The notes: generated by a model not told the origin, from the letters alone. 64,000 nucleotides of DNA from Providencia sp. R33 (GCF_019343475.1 NZ_CP072453.1:496001-560000); one strand, 5' to 3'. Counted from the first letter of the stretch, positions 15,660 through 24,027 are shown. Translations and numbers: made by a program.

Positions 15660-15910
15660 TTTAGGGTTATTCACGTTCATCCCAAGATAATCACAGGATC
15701 ATGCACTAGGTTATCCACAGGTTTTCTGGATAACTGTGTAAAACAGTGATTACTGTGTGTATTTACAGCCTTGACGAATGAGGTTTTATGACATTCATCA
15801 CAAAAAATGCGTAAGTTAAACACATTGGTTGTGGATAAATACGACGTTGTTTGATATTTGCTCAGTTGAAGTCCTAAGCTTTTTAGCGAAAAAATTGACC
15901 AGTGGATAAC
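15660..15910. promoter_or_regulatory. DnaA-box cluster upstream of mutH (candidate DARS2-like locus)
   Basis: The mutH-sgrR gap is AT-rich and holds two perfect DnaA boxes: TTATCCACA at 15711-15719 and its complement TGTGGATAA at 15830-15838. One-mismatch boxes lie at 15667-15675 (TTATTCACG), 15725-15733 (complement of TTATCCAGA) and 15901-15909 (complement of TTATCCACT). The boxes at 15711 and 15725 face each other across 5 bp. From memory, E. coli DARS2, a site that regenerates ATP-DnaA with IHF and Fis, lies in the gap upstream of mutH. Position and box content fit a homologue; function is inferred. Confidence 0.6.
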
Positions 15911-16032
15911 GTGTTTTTTCTGGCTTTATTTCTTTGATTTATCAAAGTTTATTAGATTTTAATTATTTTTGATAAAAAACGGTTCTGGGGATATACCCTG
16001 ATTGCTATAGGGTTGTTCACATAGATATCCAC

Positions 16033-16066
16033 AGAAAAAGTGAATAACATCCTTATTATTCACTTT
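16033..16066 (-). terminator. Intrinsic terminator of sgrR
   Basis: On the minus strand a perfect 11-bp stem, AAAGTGAATAA with TTATTCACTTT (plus 16056-16066 and 16037-16047), has an 8-base loop. The read continues into TTTCT, so the exit side carries a five-T tract in all. It lies 15 bp after the sgrR stop. Confidence 0.85.
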
Positions 16067-16081
16067 GGCTGTTTATAACTA

Positions 16082-17761
16082 TCATAAATTAGGCAGGTTA
16101 TCCTCAGATGGCTTAAACCATGCGGATTTAAAATCAAACCAACCAAAGGTATTCATTCGGACACCACGCATAGTGCGCTGGCCTTGTAACTCTAACCAAT
16201 GATGAAATATCGGATGGAAAATTTGCGAGTCAATTAAACTTTCACACCACGCTTCTACGTCGAAAGCGTTATTTCGCCATTGGTTTAATTGCAACTCAAG
16301 GTTGTTTCCAAGACATTGGCGTAAGAGGGGCATTTCGTACAGTGTGGCGAAAATTGAAAACTCAAGAGGCTTAAAGAAGTTGGCCGTAGCTAACCAAATA
16401 TCACTTTGCGAATTACCATTAAACCAATCATCATAGCCAATAATATTAATTTTCAACTCAACCCCTTGCTGATGCAAAACGCGCTTCATAATTTGGCTGA
16501 TTGCGTAGAATTCGTGGTGATTATGGTAAAACGTCACGGTGAGTTCAGTAAGGTCTTCTGGTTTAGGAAATAACGTGAGCATTTTACTGTGGTGCCAGTG
16601 CAGTAATAAGCCGTAAGCTGGGGCCCAGTGGCGTTGATAGAATGGTTCACAATGGGCAAGTAAATTCACGGGTGTGAGAAAACTGCATAGCCATTTACGT
16701 ACATCTTCCCGCTGGGATAGCTCAGAGCGTTGATCCATCAGTAAAAAATAGCAACCTTCCTCCATGCGGCTTTCTAACGAATCATTATGGTGTTTGTCGC
16801 CATCCATTTTTAAAGTGGTGCACACCATTTGTTCCGAAAGCTCAGGTACCACCCAAATAGTCACTTCATCCAACAGAGCGCGATAACCAAAGTAGCGGTC
16901 AAAGGCGGCAATGGTGAGCTTTTGTGGCAAATTTTTGTCAACTTGGTAAGGGCCTGTACCAATAGGGCAACGGCTAAAGTTGTCTAAGCTCTCCCACTCT
17001 TTAGGCAAAATAGCCGCATGGTGGCTGCCTAATAACCAAGGTAGCTGTTTATCGGGTTGATTTAATTGAATATCAACGACATAAGGTTGTGGGGTGCTGA
17101 CGGACTGAATATGGGAAAATAACGGCCAACACTGCTTTAAACGTAATAATGAGTGAATAATATCTTCTGCAAGCATTTCCCGTCCGTGGTGGAAATAGAT
17201 AGCAGGGCGCAAATAAAAGCGCCAATGTGTGTCACTGATAGCTTGCCAGTGGTGAGCCAGTCCATCTTCGACTTCCCCTTTTTCCTCATTTATATGAGTT
17301 AAGCCATTAAAAATTTGGCTCATCAAATGAATTTCAGAGCGGCGCATGGGCGCGCCGGGTAATAAATTGGGAAAATCACGGTAATAAATGATGCGTAATA
17401 GATTTTTCCCTTGCCGATAACTGCGCTCTAGCTCAGAAAGCACCATTTGTCGGATGGTTTCTTTGTCTCCCACTAACGCGACAAGTTTTTCGATGCTCTC
17501 TTCTTTGAGTAATTGCTCAGCTTGGGCTTGTTGGAGTTCTAACCCATTCACGTGGAAAATAAGTGTAGAACGCTTGCCACGCCCCGCTTCCGCTTGCCAA
17601 CTGAGCCAACCATGGCCCTGCATATTATTTAATAATGTTCGCACATGGCGGCGAGAACAAAATAAGGTGTCGGCAATATCCTGCAAGGTGGTTTCGCTAT
17701 CTTGCCCTTGAAAATGTTGCCAGAGGCGAACGAACTGTGTTTGTAAGCGTGTATTAGACAT
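16082..17761 (-). CDS. sgrR: Transcriptional regulator SgrR (glucose-phosphate stress)
   Basis: This 559-residue protein has the SgrR layout. An N-terminal winged helix near residues 1-75 (QDIADTLFCSRRHVRTLLNNM, GWLSWQAEAGRGKRS) is followed by an ABC-type solute-binding domain (IYYRDFPNLLPGAPMRRSE, HLMSQIFNGLT, DGLAHHW, WRFYLRPAIYFHHGREM). In E. coli, SgrR senses sugar-phosphate stress and activates the divergent small RNA SgrS, which blocks ptsG translation. The same arrangement is visible here, with an SgrS-like RNA beginning about 65 bp away. The protein is of normal family length. Downstream, E. coli has thiBPQ; here the gene instead ends at a terminator beside the mutH upstream region, so a rearrangement border lies between them. 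Confidence 0.93.
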   Translation of the reverse strand: MSNTRLQTQFVRLWQHFQGQDSETTLQDIADTLFCSRRHVRTLLNNMQGHGWLSWQAEAGRGKRSTLIFHVNGLELQQAQAEQLLKEESIEKLVALVGDKETIRQMVLSELERSYRQGKNLLRIIYYRDFPNLLPGAPMRRSEIHLMSQIFNGLTHINEEKGEVEDGLAHHWQAISDTHWRFYLRPAIYFHHGREMLAEDIIHSLLRLKQCWPLFSHIQSVSTPQPYVVDIQLNQPDKQLPWLLGSHHAAILPKEWESLDNFSRCPIGTGPYQVDKNLPQKLTIAAFDRYFGYRALLDEVTIWVVPELSEQMVCTTLKMDGDKHHNDSLESRMEEGCYFLLMDQRSELSQREDVRKWLCSFLTPVNLLAHCEPFYQRHWAPAYGLLLHWHHSKMLTLFPKPEDLTELTVTFYHNHHEFYAISQIMKRVLHQQGVELKINIIGYDDWFNGNSQSDIWLATANFFKPLEFSIFATLYEMPLLRQCLGNNLELQLNQWRNNAFDVEAWCESLIDSQIFHPIFHHWLELQGQRTMRGVRMNTFGWFDFKSAWFKPSEDNLPNL

Positions 17762-17824
17762 AAAAGAGGAACTCCGGCAAAAATTGCATCAATTTTAATT
17801 TCCTAATATCCGCGGATAATAGGT

Positions 17825-17922
17825 GGCAGTAAGTAGCTCGTTTGGCGTGCAATTGCAGGCCGACTCCCCCATTTAGAGTAGTGGTGTCTGTCACCAAGCC
17901 GGTTTTTTACCGGCTTTTTTTT
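17825..17922 (+). ncRNA. sgrS: SgrS-like small RNA, short form without sgrT (5' end uncertain)
   Basis: It is divergent from sgrR as in E. coli. The 3' part has the SgrS order. AGAGTAGTGGTGT (17875-17887) matches 11 of 13 bases of the E. coli ptsG-pairing core TGAGTATTGGTGT. A small hairpin GGTG-TCTGT-CACC (17883-17895) follows, then a strong terminator with an eight-T tail, the Hfq-binding end. Little room exists between the sgrR start and this core, so the RNA is probably about 100 nt rather than 227, and no SgrT reading frame is visible. The 5' end is a guess based on GATAAT at 17815-17820 as -10. Confidence 0.7.
17896..17922 (+). terminator. SgrS terminator
   Basis: An 8-bp stem AAGCCGGT (17896-17903) / ACCGGCTT (17909-17916) with a five-T loop is followed by a T run to 17922. 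Confidence 0.9.
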
Positions 17923-18053
17923 CGTCATATTTCACACTGTAGCGTTGTTGGTTTCGTTCAGTTACTTGGGTCACATACTGATGTATGCTCCCCAAGATAC
18001 CTTCCCTCACCGCCTAGCTACAGTGCGAACTATTTAGAAAAAATCGTTAATCG
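17923..18053 (+). repeat. Intergenic repeat, copy A
   Basis: Starts CGTCATATTTCAC, contains the core TCACATACTGATGTATGCTC with a small internal palindrome (CATAC/GTATG), and ends GCGAACTATTTAG then AAAAAATCGTTAATC. Related to copies B and C nearby. Confidence 0.75.
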
Positions 18054-18058
18054 TTATT

Positions 18059-18171
18059 GCGTTGCTGGCTTCGCTCAGCCACCTTCGTCACACACTGGAG
18101 TATGCTCCTAGAGATATCTTCATTTTGCCGCCTTGCCACAACGCGAACTATTTAGAAAAAATCGTTAATCA
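18059..18171 (+). repeat. Intergenic repeat, copy B (direct)
   Basis: Same orientation as copy A. It begins GCGTTGCTGGCTTCGCTCAG, has a diverged core CACACACTGGAGTATGCTCC, and shares the exact end GCGAACTATTTAG plus AAAAAATCGTTAATC. It lacks the CGTCATATTTCAC head. Confidence 0.75.
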
Positions 18172-18308
18172 TTCATTGTTAATCGTGGCATTTCGTTTAA
18201 ATAATTATACAGGAAGAAACTAATGGGGAAGTGATCTTTGAGGGGGAAAGTGTAAAAAATGAAGAGTTCCGCATTTGAGAGCGTGAAAATTTGAAAACGG
18301 AGATACTC

Positions 18309-18422
18309 TATATAGTTCATATGGCGTGTAGGCAGCAAGTAAGGATATCTCGGGGAGCATACATAAGTATGTGACCCGAGTAGCCGAGCGATGCTAACAC
18401 CCACGCCATGTGAAATATGACG
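18309..18422 (-). repeat. Intergenic repeat, copy C (inverted)
   Basis: The reverse complement starts CGTCATATTTCAC (18410-18422) and has the core TCACATACTTATGTATGCTC, then GCCATATGAACTATATA. It lies 6 bp from the leuD stop. Small reading frames across these repeats (17842-18111, 18165-18404) are not genes. Confidence 0.75.
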
Positions 18423-18428
18423 AGTATC

Positions 18429-19031
18429 TTAGTTCATAAAGGTCGGGATCTGCTGCTCATAACCCTTGATTTGGTCGACGTGTTGTAACGTCAGGCCAAT
18501 GCTATCTAACCCATTCATCATGCAATGGCGACGGAAGCTATCAATCTCAAAATGATAGGTTTTATCACCAGCGGTCACGGTTTGAGCTTCTAAATCAACA
18601 GTGAATTGGCAACCCTCGTGGCTGTTAACGTAGTTAAACATCTCATCCACTTCCTGCTCGCTTAATTTGATGGGTAACAGCTGGTTATTGAATGAGTTAC
18701 CGTAAAAAATATCAGCGAAACTTGGGGCGATAACCACTTGAATGCCAAAATCTGTCAATGCCCATGGAGCATGCTCACGGGATGAGCCACAGCCAAAGTT
18801 TTCACGAGCTAATAAAATACTCGCGCCTTTGAAAACAGGTTTGTTCAGCACGAAATCAGGGTTAGGTTGCTGGCCATTTTCATCTAAAAAACGCCAATCA
18901 TTGAATAAATGCTGGCCAAAACCTGTGCGAGTCACTTTCTGCAAAAATTGCTTTGGAATAATCGCGTCAGTGTCCACATTCGCGGCGTCTAAAGGAGCAA
19001 CAATGCCCACATGGGTGATTAACTTTTCCAT
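18429..19031 (-). CDS. leuD: 3-isopropylmalate dehydratase small subunit
   Basis: LeuD pairs with LeuC to convert 2-isopropylmalate to 3-isopropylmalate in leucine synthesis, in the cytoplasm. The 200-residue sequence has the swivelling-domain signatures: NVDTDAIIPKQFL near residues 19-31, LLARENFGCGSSREHAPWAL near 73-92, and IVIAPSFADIFYGNSFNNQLLP-type strands. The length matches E. coli. It is the last gene of leuABCD, 11 bp after leuC with a GGAG ribosome site. The stop lies next to the inverted intergenic repeat; no strong terminator is visible after it. E. coli has setA beyond this point; it is missing here. Confidence 0.97.
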   Translation of the reverse strand: MEKLITHVGIVAPLDAANVDTDAIIPKQFLQKVTRTGFGQHLFNDWRFLDENGQQPNPDFVLNKPVFKGASILLARENFGCGSSREHAPWALTDFGIQVVIAPSFADIFYGNSFNNQLLPIKLSEQEVDEMFNYVNSHEGCQFTVDLEAQTVTAGDKTYHFEIDSFRRHCMMNGLDSIGLTLQHVDQIKGYEQQIPTFMN

Positions 19032-19042
19032 TTTTATCTCCT

Positions 19043-20446
19043 TTAAATCTGAATATCGCGAACGTCAGCAAAATGGCCATTAATTGCTGCTGCGGCTGCC
19101 ATGGCTGGGCTGACTAAGTGGGTGCGACCTGCGCGGCCTTGGCGACCTTCGAAGTTACGGTTACTGGTGGAAGCGCAGCGCTCACCTGGGTTTAAACGGT
19201 CATTGTTCATCGCTAAGCACATAGAGCAACCCGGTAAACGCCATTCAAAGCCCGCATCGATAAATATTTTATCCAAGCCTTCCTGCTCTGCTTGTGCTTT
19301 GACAGGGCCTGAACCCGGAACCACGATAGCTTGTACGCCATTTGCCACTTTTTTACCTTTGGCAATTGCTGCGGCGGCACGTAAATCTTCAATACGTGAG
19401 TTCGTGCATGAACCGATAAACACTTTGTCGATTTTAACATCAGATAACTTAATGCCTGACTCTAATCCCATATAAGCTAACGCTTTTTCAGCAGAAGCGC
19501 GCTCAACGGGATCTGCAAAAGATTCTGGTGCAGGGATAGGTTGGTTGATTGCAATCACTTGCCCCGGGTTAGTTCCCCAAGTCACTTGTGGCGCAATACT
19601 GCTTGCTTGAATGGTGATGATTTTATCGAATTTGGCATCGTCATCGGTTTTTAAGGTTTTCCAATAAGCAACGGCGTCATCCCATTGTTGGCCTTTTGGT
19701 GCAAATTGGCGGCCTTTCATGTAATTAAAGGTGGTCTCATCTGGGGCGATAATCCCGGCTTTTGCGCCCAACTCGATGGCCATGTTACACACGGTCATAC
19801 GGCCTTCCATACTCAGGTTTTCGATAGCTTCACCGCAGAATTCGACGATATAGCCTGTACCGCCTGCACTGCCAGTGGTACCAATGATAGCCAAAACAAT
19901 ATCTTTTGCTGTGATCCCAGCAGGTGCTGTACCAACCACTTCAATTTTCATCGTTTTTGCGCGAGCTTGCTTCAGCGTTTGCGTCGCCATGACATGCTCA
20001 ACTTCGGATGTCCCGATACCAAAAGCCAACGCACCGAAAGCACCGTGGGTCGCGGTATGTGAATCCCCGCACACAATTGTCATACCTGGTAAGGTGATCC
20101 CTTGCTCTGGACCCATAACGTGAACAATCCCTTGGTATGGGTGGTTCAAGTCGTACAGAGTGACACCAAACTCTTTGCAGTTTTTCATCAACTCTTGCAT
20201 TTGAATACGTGCCATATCGCCGCAAGCATTGATATCTTTGGTTTGCGTGGATACGTTGTGGTCCATCGTTGCAAAGGTTTTGCTTGGTTGGTGTAATGGA
20301 CGGTTTTTAGTTCTTAATCCATCAAACGCTTGTGGTGAAGTCACTTCGTGCACCAAATGGCGGTCGATATAAATCAAAGGGATTTCATTTTCGACTTCAC
20401 GCACTACGTGAGCATCATATAATTTTTGATATAAAGTCTTAGCCAT
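19043..20446 (-). CDS. leuC: 3-isopropylmalate dehydratase large subunit
   Basis: This 467-residue aconitase-family subunit binds the catalytic [4Fe-4S] cluster. Cluster ligands are visible in FIGSCTNSR (near residue 347) and in LPGCSMCLAMNND (near 407-410). Other family blocks are KLYDAHVV at the start, MDHNVST, VCGDSHTATHGAFGALAFGIG, and a C-terminal RNFEGRQGRAGRTHLVSPAMAA-type segment. It starts 2 bp after the leuB stop, and 11 bp separate it from leuD, so the operon is translationally tight. Confidence 0.97.
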   Translation of the reverse strand: MAKTLYQKLYDAHVVREVENEIPLIYIDRHLVHEVTSPQAFDGLRTKNRPLHQPSKTFATMDHNVSTQTKDINACGDMARIQMQELMKNCKEFGVTLYDLNHPYQGIVHVMGPEQGITLPGMTIVCGDSHTATHGAFGALAFGIGTSEVEHVMATQTLKQARAKTMKIEVVGTAPAGITAKDIVLAIIGTTGSAGGTGYIVEFCGEAIENLSMEGRMTVCNMAIELGAKAGIIAPDETTFNYMKGRQFAPKGQQWDDAVAYWKTLKTDDDAKFDKIITIQASSIAPQVTWGTNPGQVIAINQPIPAPESFADPVERASAEKALAYMGLESGIKLSDVKIDKVFIGSCTNSRIEDLRAAAAIAKGKKVANGVQAIVVPGSGPVKAQAEQEGLDKIFIDAGFEWRLPGCSMCLAMNNDRLNPGERCASTSNRNFEGRQGRAGRTHLVSPAMAAAAAINGHFADVRDIQI

Positions 20447-20448
20447 GA

Positions 20449-21537
20449 TTAAACCCCTTGTGCAATATAACGAGCAATAATATCGCCCATTTCACTGGTA
20501 CTGATTGATTTGCCCGCACCCGCTAAATCGGATGTTCTGTGGCCATCTTCTAACGCTTTATTTACCGCGCGTTCAATCGCATCCGCGGCATCGGTTTGGT
20601 TCAAGCTAAAGCGTAATAACATTGACGCTGATAAAATTTGTGCGATTGGGTTCGCAATATTTTTACCCGCGATATCGGGGGCAGAGCCGCCCGCAGGTTC
20701 ATATAAGCCAAAACCATCTGCATTTAAGCTCGCCGAAGGCAACATGCCCATTGAACCGGTGATCATCGCGCACTCATCGGAAATAATGTCACCGAATAAG
20801 TTAGAGCATAAAACCACATCAAACTGAGAAGGCGCTTTGATCATTTGCATCGCAGCGTTATCGATATACATATGATTAACTTCAACATCTGGGTATTCTT
20901 TGGCGATTTGATTCACAACTTCGCGCCATAATACAGAGCTTTGCAAGACATTCGCTTTATCGATTGAAGTCACTTTATGGGTACGTTTACGGGCAGACTC
21001 AAAGGCGATGCGTGCAATGCGCTCGATTTCGTAACGGTGATACACATCCGTATCAAAGGCGTATTCTTCACTGCCTTCGCCTTTGCGCCCTTTCGGTTGG
21101 CCGAAATAAATACCGCCAGTTAACTCACGAACACACAAAATATCAAAACCTTGCGCAGCAATGTCTGCACGTAATGGGCAAAATGCCTCTAATGCTTGGT
21201 ATAAACGTGCAGGGCGTAAATTACTGAATAATTTAAAATGCTTACGTAATGGTAATAAGGCACCACGCTCGGGTTGGCTATCTGGTGGTAAATGTTCCCA
21301 TTTTGGGCCACCAACTGAGCCGAACAACACCGCGTCGGCTTCTTCACAACCTTTTACCGTTGCTTGCGGCAGTGGCTCGCCGTGATTATCGATGGCCGCA
21401 CCGCCAACATCGTATTCTTTAGTGTTAATCGTAATGGCAAAGCGTTTGCTTACTGCATCCAAGACTTTGTGTGCTTGTGCCATCACTTCTGGGCCGATGC
21501 CATCTCCCGGTAATACGGCAATTTGATAACTAGACAT
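20449..21537 (-). CDS. leuB: 3-isopropylmalate dehydrogenase
   Basis: LeuB oxidises and decarboxylates 3-isopropylmalate with NAD+. I start at ATG 21537 (MSSYQIAVLPGDGIGPEVM, 362 residues), 2 bp after the leuA stop; a 27-codon upstream extension would run inside leuA and is not conserved. Family motifs include the N-terminal PGDGIGPE, the substrate-binding LRKHFKLFSNLRP, CVRELTGGIYFG, and the metal-binding and NAD segments LFGDIISDECAMITGSMGMLPSAS and PAGGSAPDIAGKNIANP. Length and motifs match the enterobacterial enzyme. Confidence 0.97.
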   Translation of the reverse strand: MSSYQIAVLPGDGIGPEVMAQAHKVLDAVSKRFAITINTKEYDVGGAAIDNHGEPLPQATVKGCEEADAVLFGSVGGPKWEHLPPDSQPERGALLPLRKHFKLFSNLRPARLYQALEAFCPLRADIAAQGFDILCVRELTGGIYFGQPKGRKGEGSEEYAFDTDVYHRYEIERIARIAFESARKRTHKVTSIDKANVLQSSVLWREVVNQIAKEYPDVEVNHMYIDNAAMQMIKAPSQFDVVLCSNLFGDIISDECAMITGSMGMLPSASLNADGFGLYEPAGGSAPDIAGKNIANPIAQILSASMLLRFSLNQTDAADAIERAVNKALEDGHRTSDLAGAGKSISTSEMGDIIARYIAQGV

Positions 21538-21539
21538 GG

Positions 21540-23117
21540 TTACACTGCTTCCTTTGTGTTTGATTGTGATTCTTGGTTTATTTTTTGTTTTTCGATTTCG
21601 ACTTGTTCTGAACGCCAAATGCTGTTTAACACGTGAACCATCGCTTTTGCTGAAGATTCAACGATATCTGTCGCTAAGCCCATACCGTGGAACTTACGGT
21701 TATGGCATTCCACCACGATATCCACTTGGCCTAATGCATTTTCGCCATGGCCTTTGGCAGATAACTGGTAAGAAACTAATTTCATTGGGTAGTTGGTAAT
21801 GTTGCTAAAGGCTTGGTAGATAGCATCAACAGGGCCATTACCCGTTGCAGCTTCAGATTTCACTTCATCTCCGCACTGCATTTTGACTGTCGCGGTTGCC
21901 ACAATGCTTGAACCAGATTGTGTGCTGAAATAATCCATCACAAAGTGGTCGGTTTCATCTTGTTGCTTAGTAAAGAAAGCCAAGGCTTCTAAATCATAAT
22001 CAAACACTTGACCTTTTTTATCCGCTAAATTCAAAAATGCGGTATACAACTCGTCCAATTTGAAATCTTTGCCTTCGTGATAGCCCATTTCTTCCATACG
22101 GTGCTTCACGGCAGCGCGACCAGAACGCGAGGTTAAATTTAATTTCTCTGCTTTTAAACCAATCGACTCAGGGGTCATGATTTCGTAAGTTTCGCGGTTT
22201 TTTAACACGCCGTCTTGGTGAATACCGGAAGAGTGGGAGAATGCATTGCTACCCACCACGGCTTTATTGGCTGGAATTGGGGTGTTACATAATTGGCTAA
22301 CTAATTGGCTGGTACGGTAAATTTCTTTGTGATTAATATTGGTATGGACATTTAACATTTGTTCGCGCAATTTAATCGCCATGATGACTTCTTCTAAGGC
22401 GGTATTTCCTGCTCGTTCACCTAAGCCGTTGATAGTTCCTTCCACTTGGCGTGCACCCGCTTGTACAGCACTGATGGAGTTAGCAACTGACATGCCTAAG
22501 TCATCGTGGCAATGGACAGAAATAATTGCTTTATCAATATTTGGGACGCGGTTATATAAATCCGTAATAATTCCACCAAACTGGTAAGGAGTGGTATAAC
22601 CAACAGTATCTGGAATATTAATGGTTGTTGCCCCTGCATTAATCGCAGTTTCAACGATACGACATAAATTATCTGGGTCAGTACGGCCTGCATCTTCACA
22701 AGAAAACTCAACGTCATCGGTGTAGCGGCGGGCACGTTTGATTGAATTGATAGCCATATCCATTACACCATCAAACGATTTATTTAATTTTTTCTCCATA
22801 TGCAAATTGGAGGTGGCTAAAAAGATATGAATACGGAAAGCTTCAGCGATTTTTAATGATTCTGCTGCAACGTCGATATCATTTTCGACGCAACGAGCTA
22901 ATGCGCAGATGCGGCTATTTTTAATTTCACGTGCGATAGTTTGTACAGATTCAAAGTCGCCAGGGGAGGAAACAGGGAAACCTGCCTCAATGATATCAAC
23001 ACCTAAACGTTCTAACGCAAAAGCGATTTGTAATTTTTCTTTGACTGATAAACTGGCCTGCAATGCCTGCTCGCCATCACGTAATGTGGTATCGAAAATA
23101 ATGACTTGGTTGCTCAT
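21540..23117 (-). CDS. leuA: 2-isopropylmalate synthase
   Basis: LeuA condenses 2-oxoisovalerate with acetyl-CoA, the committed and leucine-inhibited step. The 525-residue protein opens with FDTTLRDGEQALQASLS, the DRE-TIM barrel metal site. The second metal motif is SVHCHDDLGMSVAN near 200-213, and GERAGNTALEEVIMA and SHSSGIHQDG follow. The C-terminal regulatory domain (YFSTQSGSSIVATATVKM and on) is complete. It is the first structural gene after the leucine attenuator. Confidence 0.97.
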   Translation of the reverse strand: MSNQVIIFDTTLRDGEQALQASLSVKEKLQIAFALERLGVDIIEAGFPVSSPGDFESVQTIAREIKNSRICALARCVENDIDVAAESLKIAEAFRIHIFLATSNLHMEKKLNKSFDGVMDMAINSIKRARRYTDDVEFSCEDAGRTDPDNLCRIVETAINAGATTINIPDTVGYTTPYQFGGIITDLYNRVPNIDKAIISVHCHDDLGMSVANSISAVQAGARQVEGTINGLGERAGNTALEEVIMAIKLREQMLNVHTNINHKEIYRTSQLVSQLCNTPIPANKAVVGSNAFSHSSGIHQDGVLKNRETYEIMTPESIGLKAEKLNLTSRSGRAAVKHRMEEMGYHEGKDFKLDELYTAFLNLADKKGQVFDYDLEALAFFTKQQDETDHFVMDYFSTQSGSSIVATATVKMQCGDEVKSEAATGNGPVDAIYQAFSNITNYPMKLVSYQLSAKGHGENALGQVDIVVECHNRKFHGMGLATDIVESSAKAMVHVLNSIWRSEQVEIEKQKINQESQSNTKEAV

Positions 23118-23183
23118 ATTGTGTTCCTCATATCGAATTTTGTTTTAATAAATTGAGTTTTATGTTCTTCCAAAGCCGCAGGC

Positions 23184-23211
23184 ATAAAAAAACCCGCGGG
23201 TTGCGCGGGTT
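23184..23211 (-). terminator. leu operon attenuator terminator
   Basis: On the minus strand an 8-bp G+C stem, AACCCGCG with CGCGGGTT, has a 5-base loop and a T run. It lies between the leader peptide and leuA, 67 bp before the leuA start, as expected for ribosome-controlled attenuation. Confidence 0.9.
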
Positions 23212-23236
23212 CTTAATGTTTGTGGACAGTGTCTTT

Positions 23237-23314
23237 CTATTTTTCGTCCATAAGCATACCGCGCAAATTTAATGCGAGTAGTAGTAGGCTTAGTAGGCGG
23301 ATAGAAAATGTCAT
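23237..23314 (-). CDS. leuL: leu operon leader peptide
   Basis: This short frame, ATG 23314 to TAG 23237, encodes 25 residues: MTFSIRLLSLLLLALNLRG then MLMDEK. Nine Leu codons are present, eight of them in residues 7-17, and five are the rare CTA codon. A ribosome slowed by lack of leucyl-tRNA would change pairing in the following RNA and prevent the terminator at 23184-23211. The sequence differs from E. coli LeuL but shares the LLLL cluster and the Leu-Arg-Gly end. Confidence 0.88.
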   Translation of the reverse strand: MTFSIRLLSLLLLALNLRGMLMDEK

Positions 23315-23354
23315 TTAAACTGTCTCTCATAGGTTTCTAAATCAACTGTATTTA

Positions 23355-23383
23355 TAGATACGTGATCTTAAAGTTAATGTCAA
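23355..23383 (-). promoter_or_regulatory. leu operon promoter
   Basis: On the minus strand a perfect -35 TTGACA (plus 23378-23383) is spaced 17 bp from TATCTA (23355-23360) as -10. It lies about 40 bp before the leader peptide start. Confidence 0.65.
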
Positions 23384-23400
23384 TCATGGATTTCTGACTG

Positions 23401-24027
23401 TTTTTTACCAATTGTGAATTACGGAGTTGAGTTAGGGAATGTGACTGTTTTTACTAATTTCAGTGATGTTTTTGCCTATATTTGAATTGGAAATTCAGGG
23501 TAAAATTCTTTTGGTGAATTTCACTGTTGCTTTTATTTATGTAACTTATTGTTTTATAGCTACCTTTTTGTTTTTTTTTGCTCCATGATTTTCAGAAAAG
23601 ATAAAACAAGTAAAATTAATCACTAAAATCAATGGCTACTGATTAACTTAGTTATCTAATAAATGAATAAGTAAAAATTAATCTGATAATGAGAATATTT
23701 ACAGAATCCAAATGCGATTTATTATGATTTCTTCGGGAAATTGCTTTATTATTTTTACTGAGAGTAATTGTGATCTTAATATAAAAATATCACTCATTAC
23801 TTTGGTGAATATTTGCGTTTTATAATGATATCTATTCTGTGAATCATAATTAATGAGTAAAGTAATAGAAACGTCGTTTTAATAAATGCAGGGAAAGCGA
23901 AATAGCTTACTATCTATAAGTTGTTTCAGAAATAATATTTAACGATTTTATATATTCGTCGGAATTTTAACGGTGAATACGTCTTTTCGTTAATGAAAAA
24001 TGATAAATATATTTAGTGGAGTAAAAA
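23401..24027. other. AT-rich region between the leu promoter and leuO
   Basis: This is about 630 bp of very AT-rich DNA with no reading frame I would trust. It holds the leuO promoter region. In E. coli this interval is bound by H-NS and LeuO; the same is likely but not shown by sequence alone. GTGGAG just before ATG 24028 is the leuO ribosome site. Confidence 0.5.

Noticed and set aside
16037..16066. Two further DnaA-box-like words (TTATTCACT) facing each other
   Set aside because: They are the two arms of the sgrR intrinsic terminator stem, so their sequence is explained by pairing.
15660..16081. DnaA boxes suggesting a chromosome origin (oriC)
   Set aside because: The neighbours are mutH and sgrR rather than mioC/mnmG. 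There is no cluster of GATC sites and no clear run of 13-mer unwinding repeats. A DARS-like role fits better.
17842..18404. Small reading frames at 17842-18111 (+) and 18165-18404 (-)
   Set aside because: They run through SgrS, its terminator and the intergenic repeats. The shared peptide (LLGSHTxVCSPRY) comes only from the repeat core.
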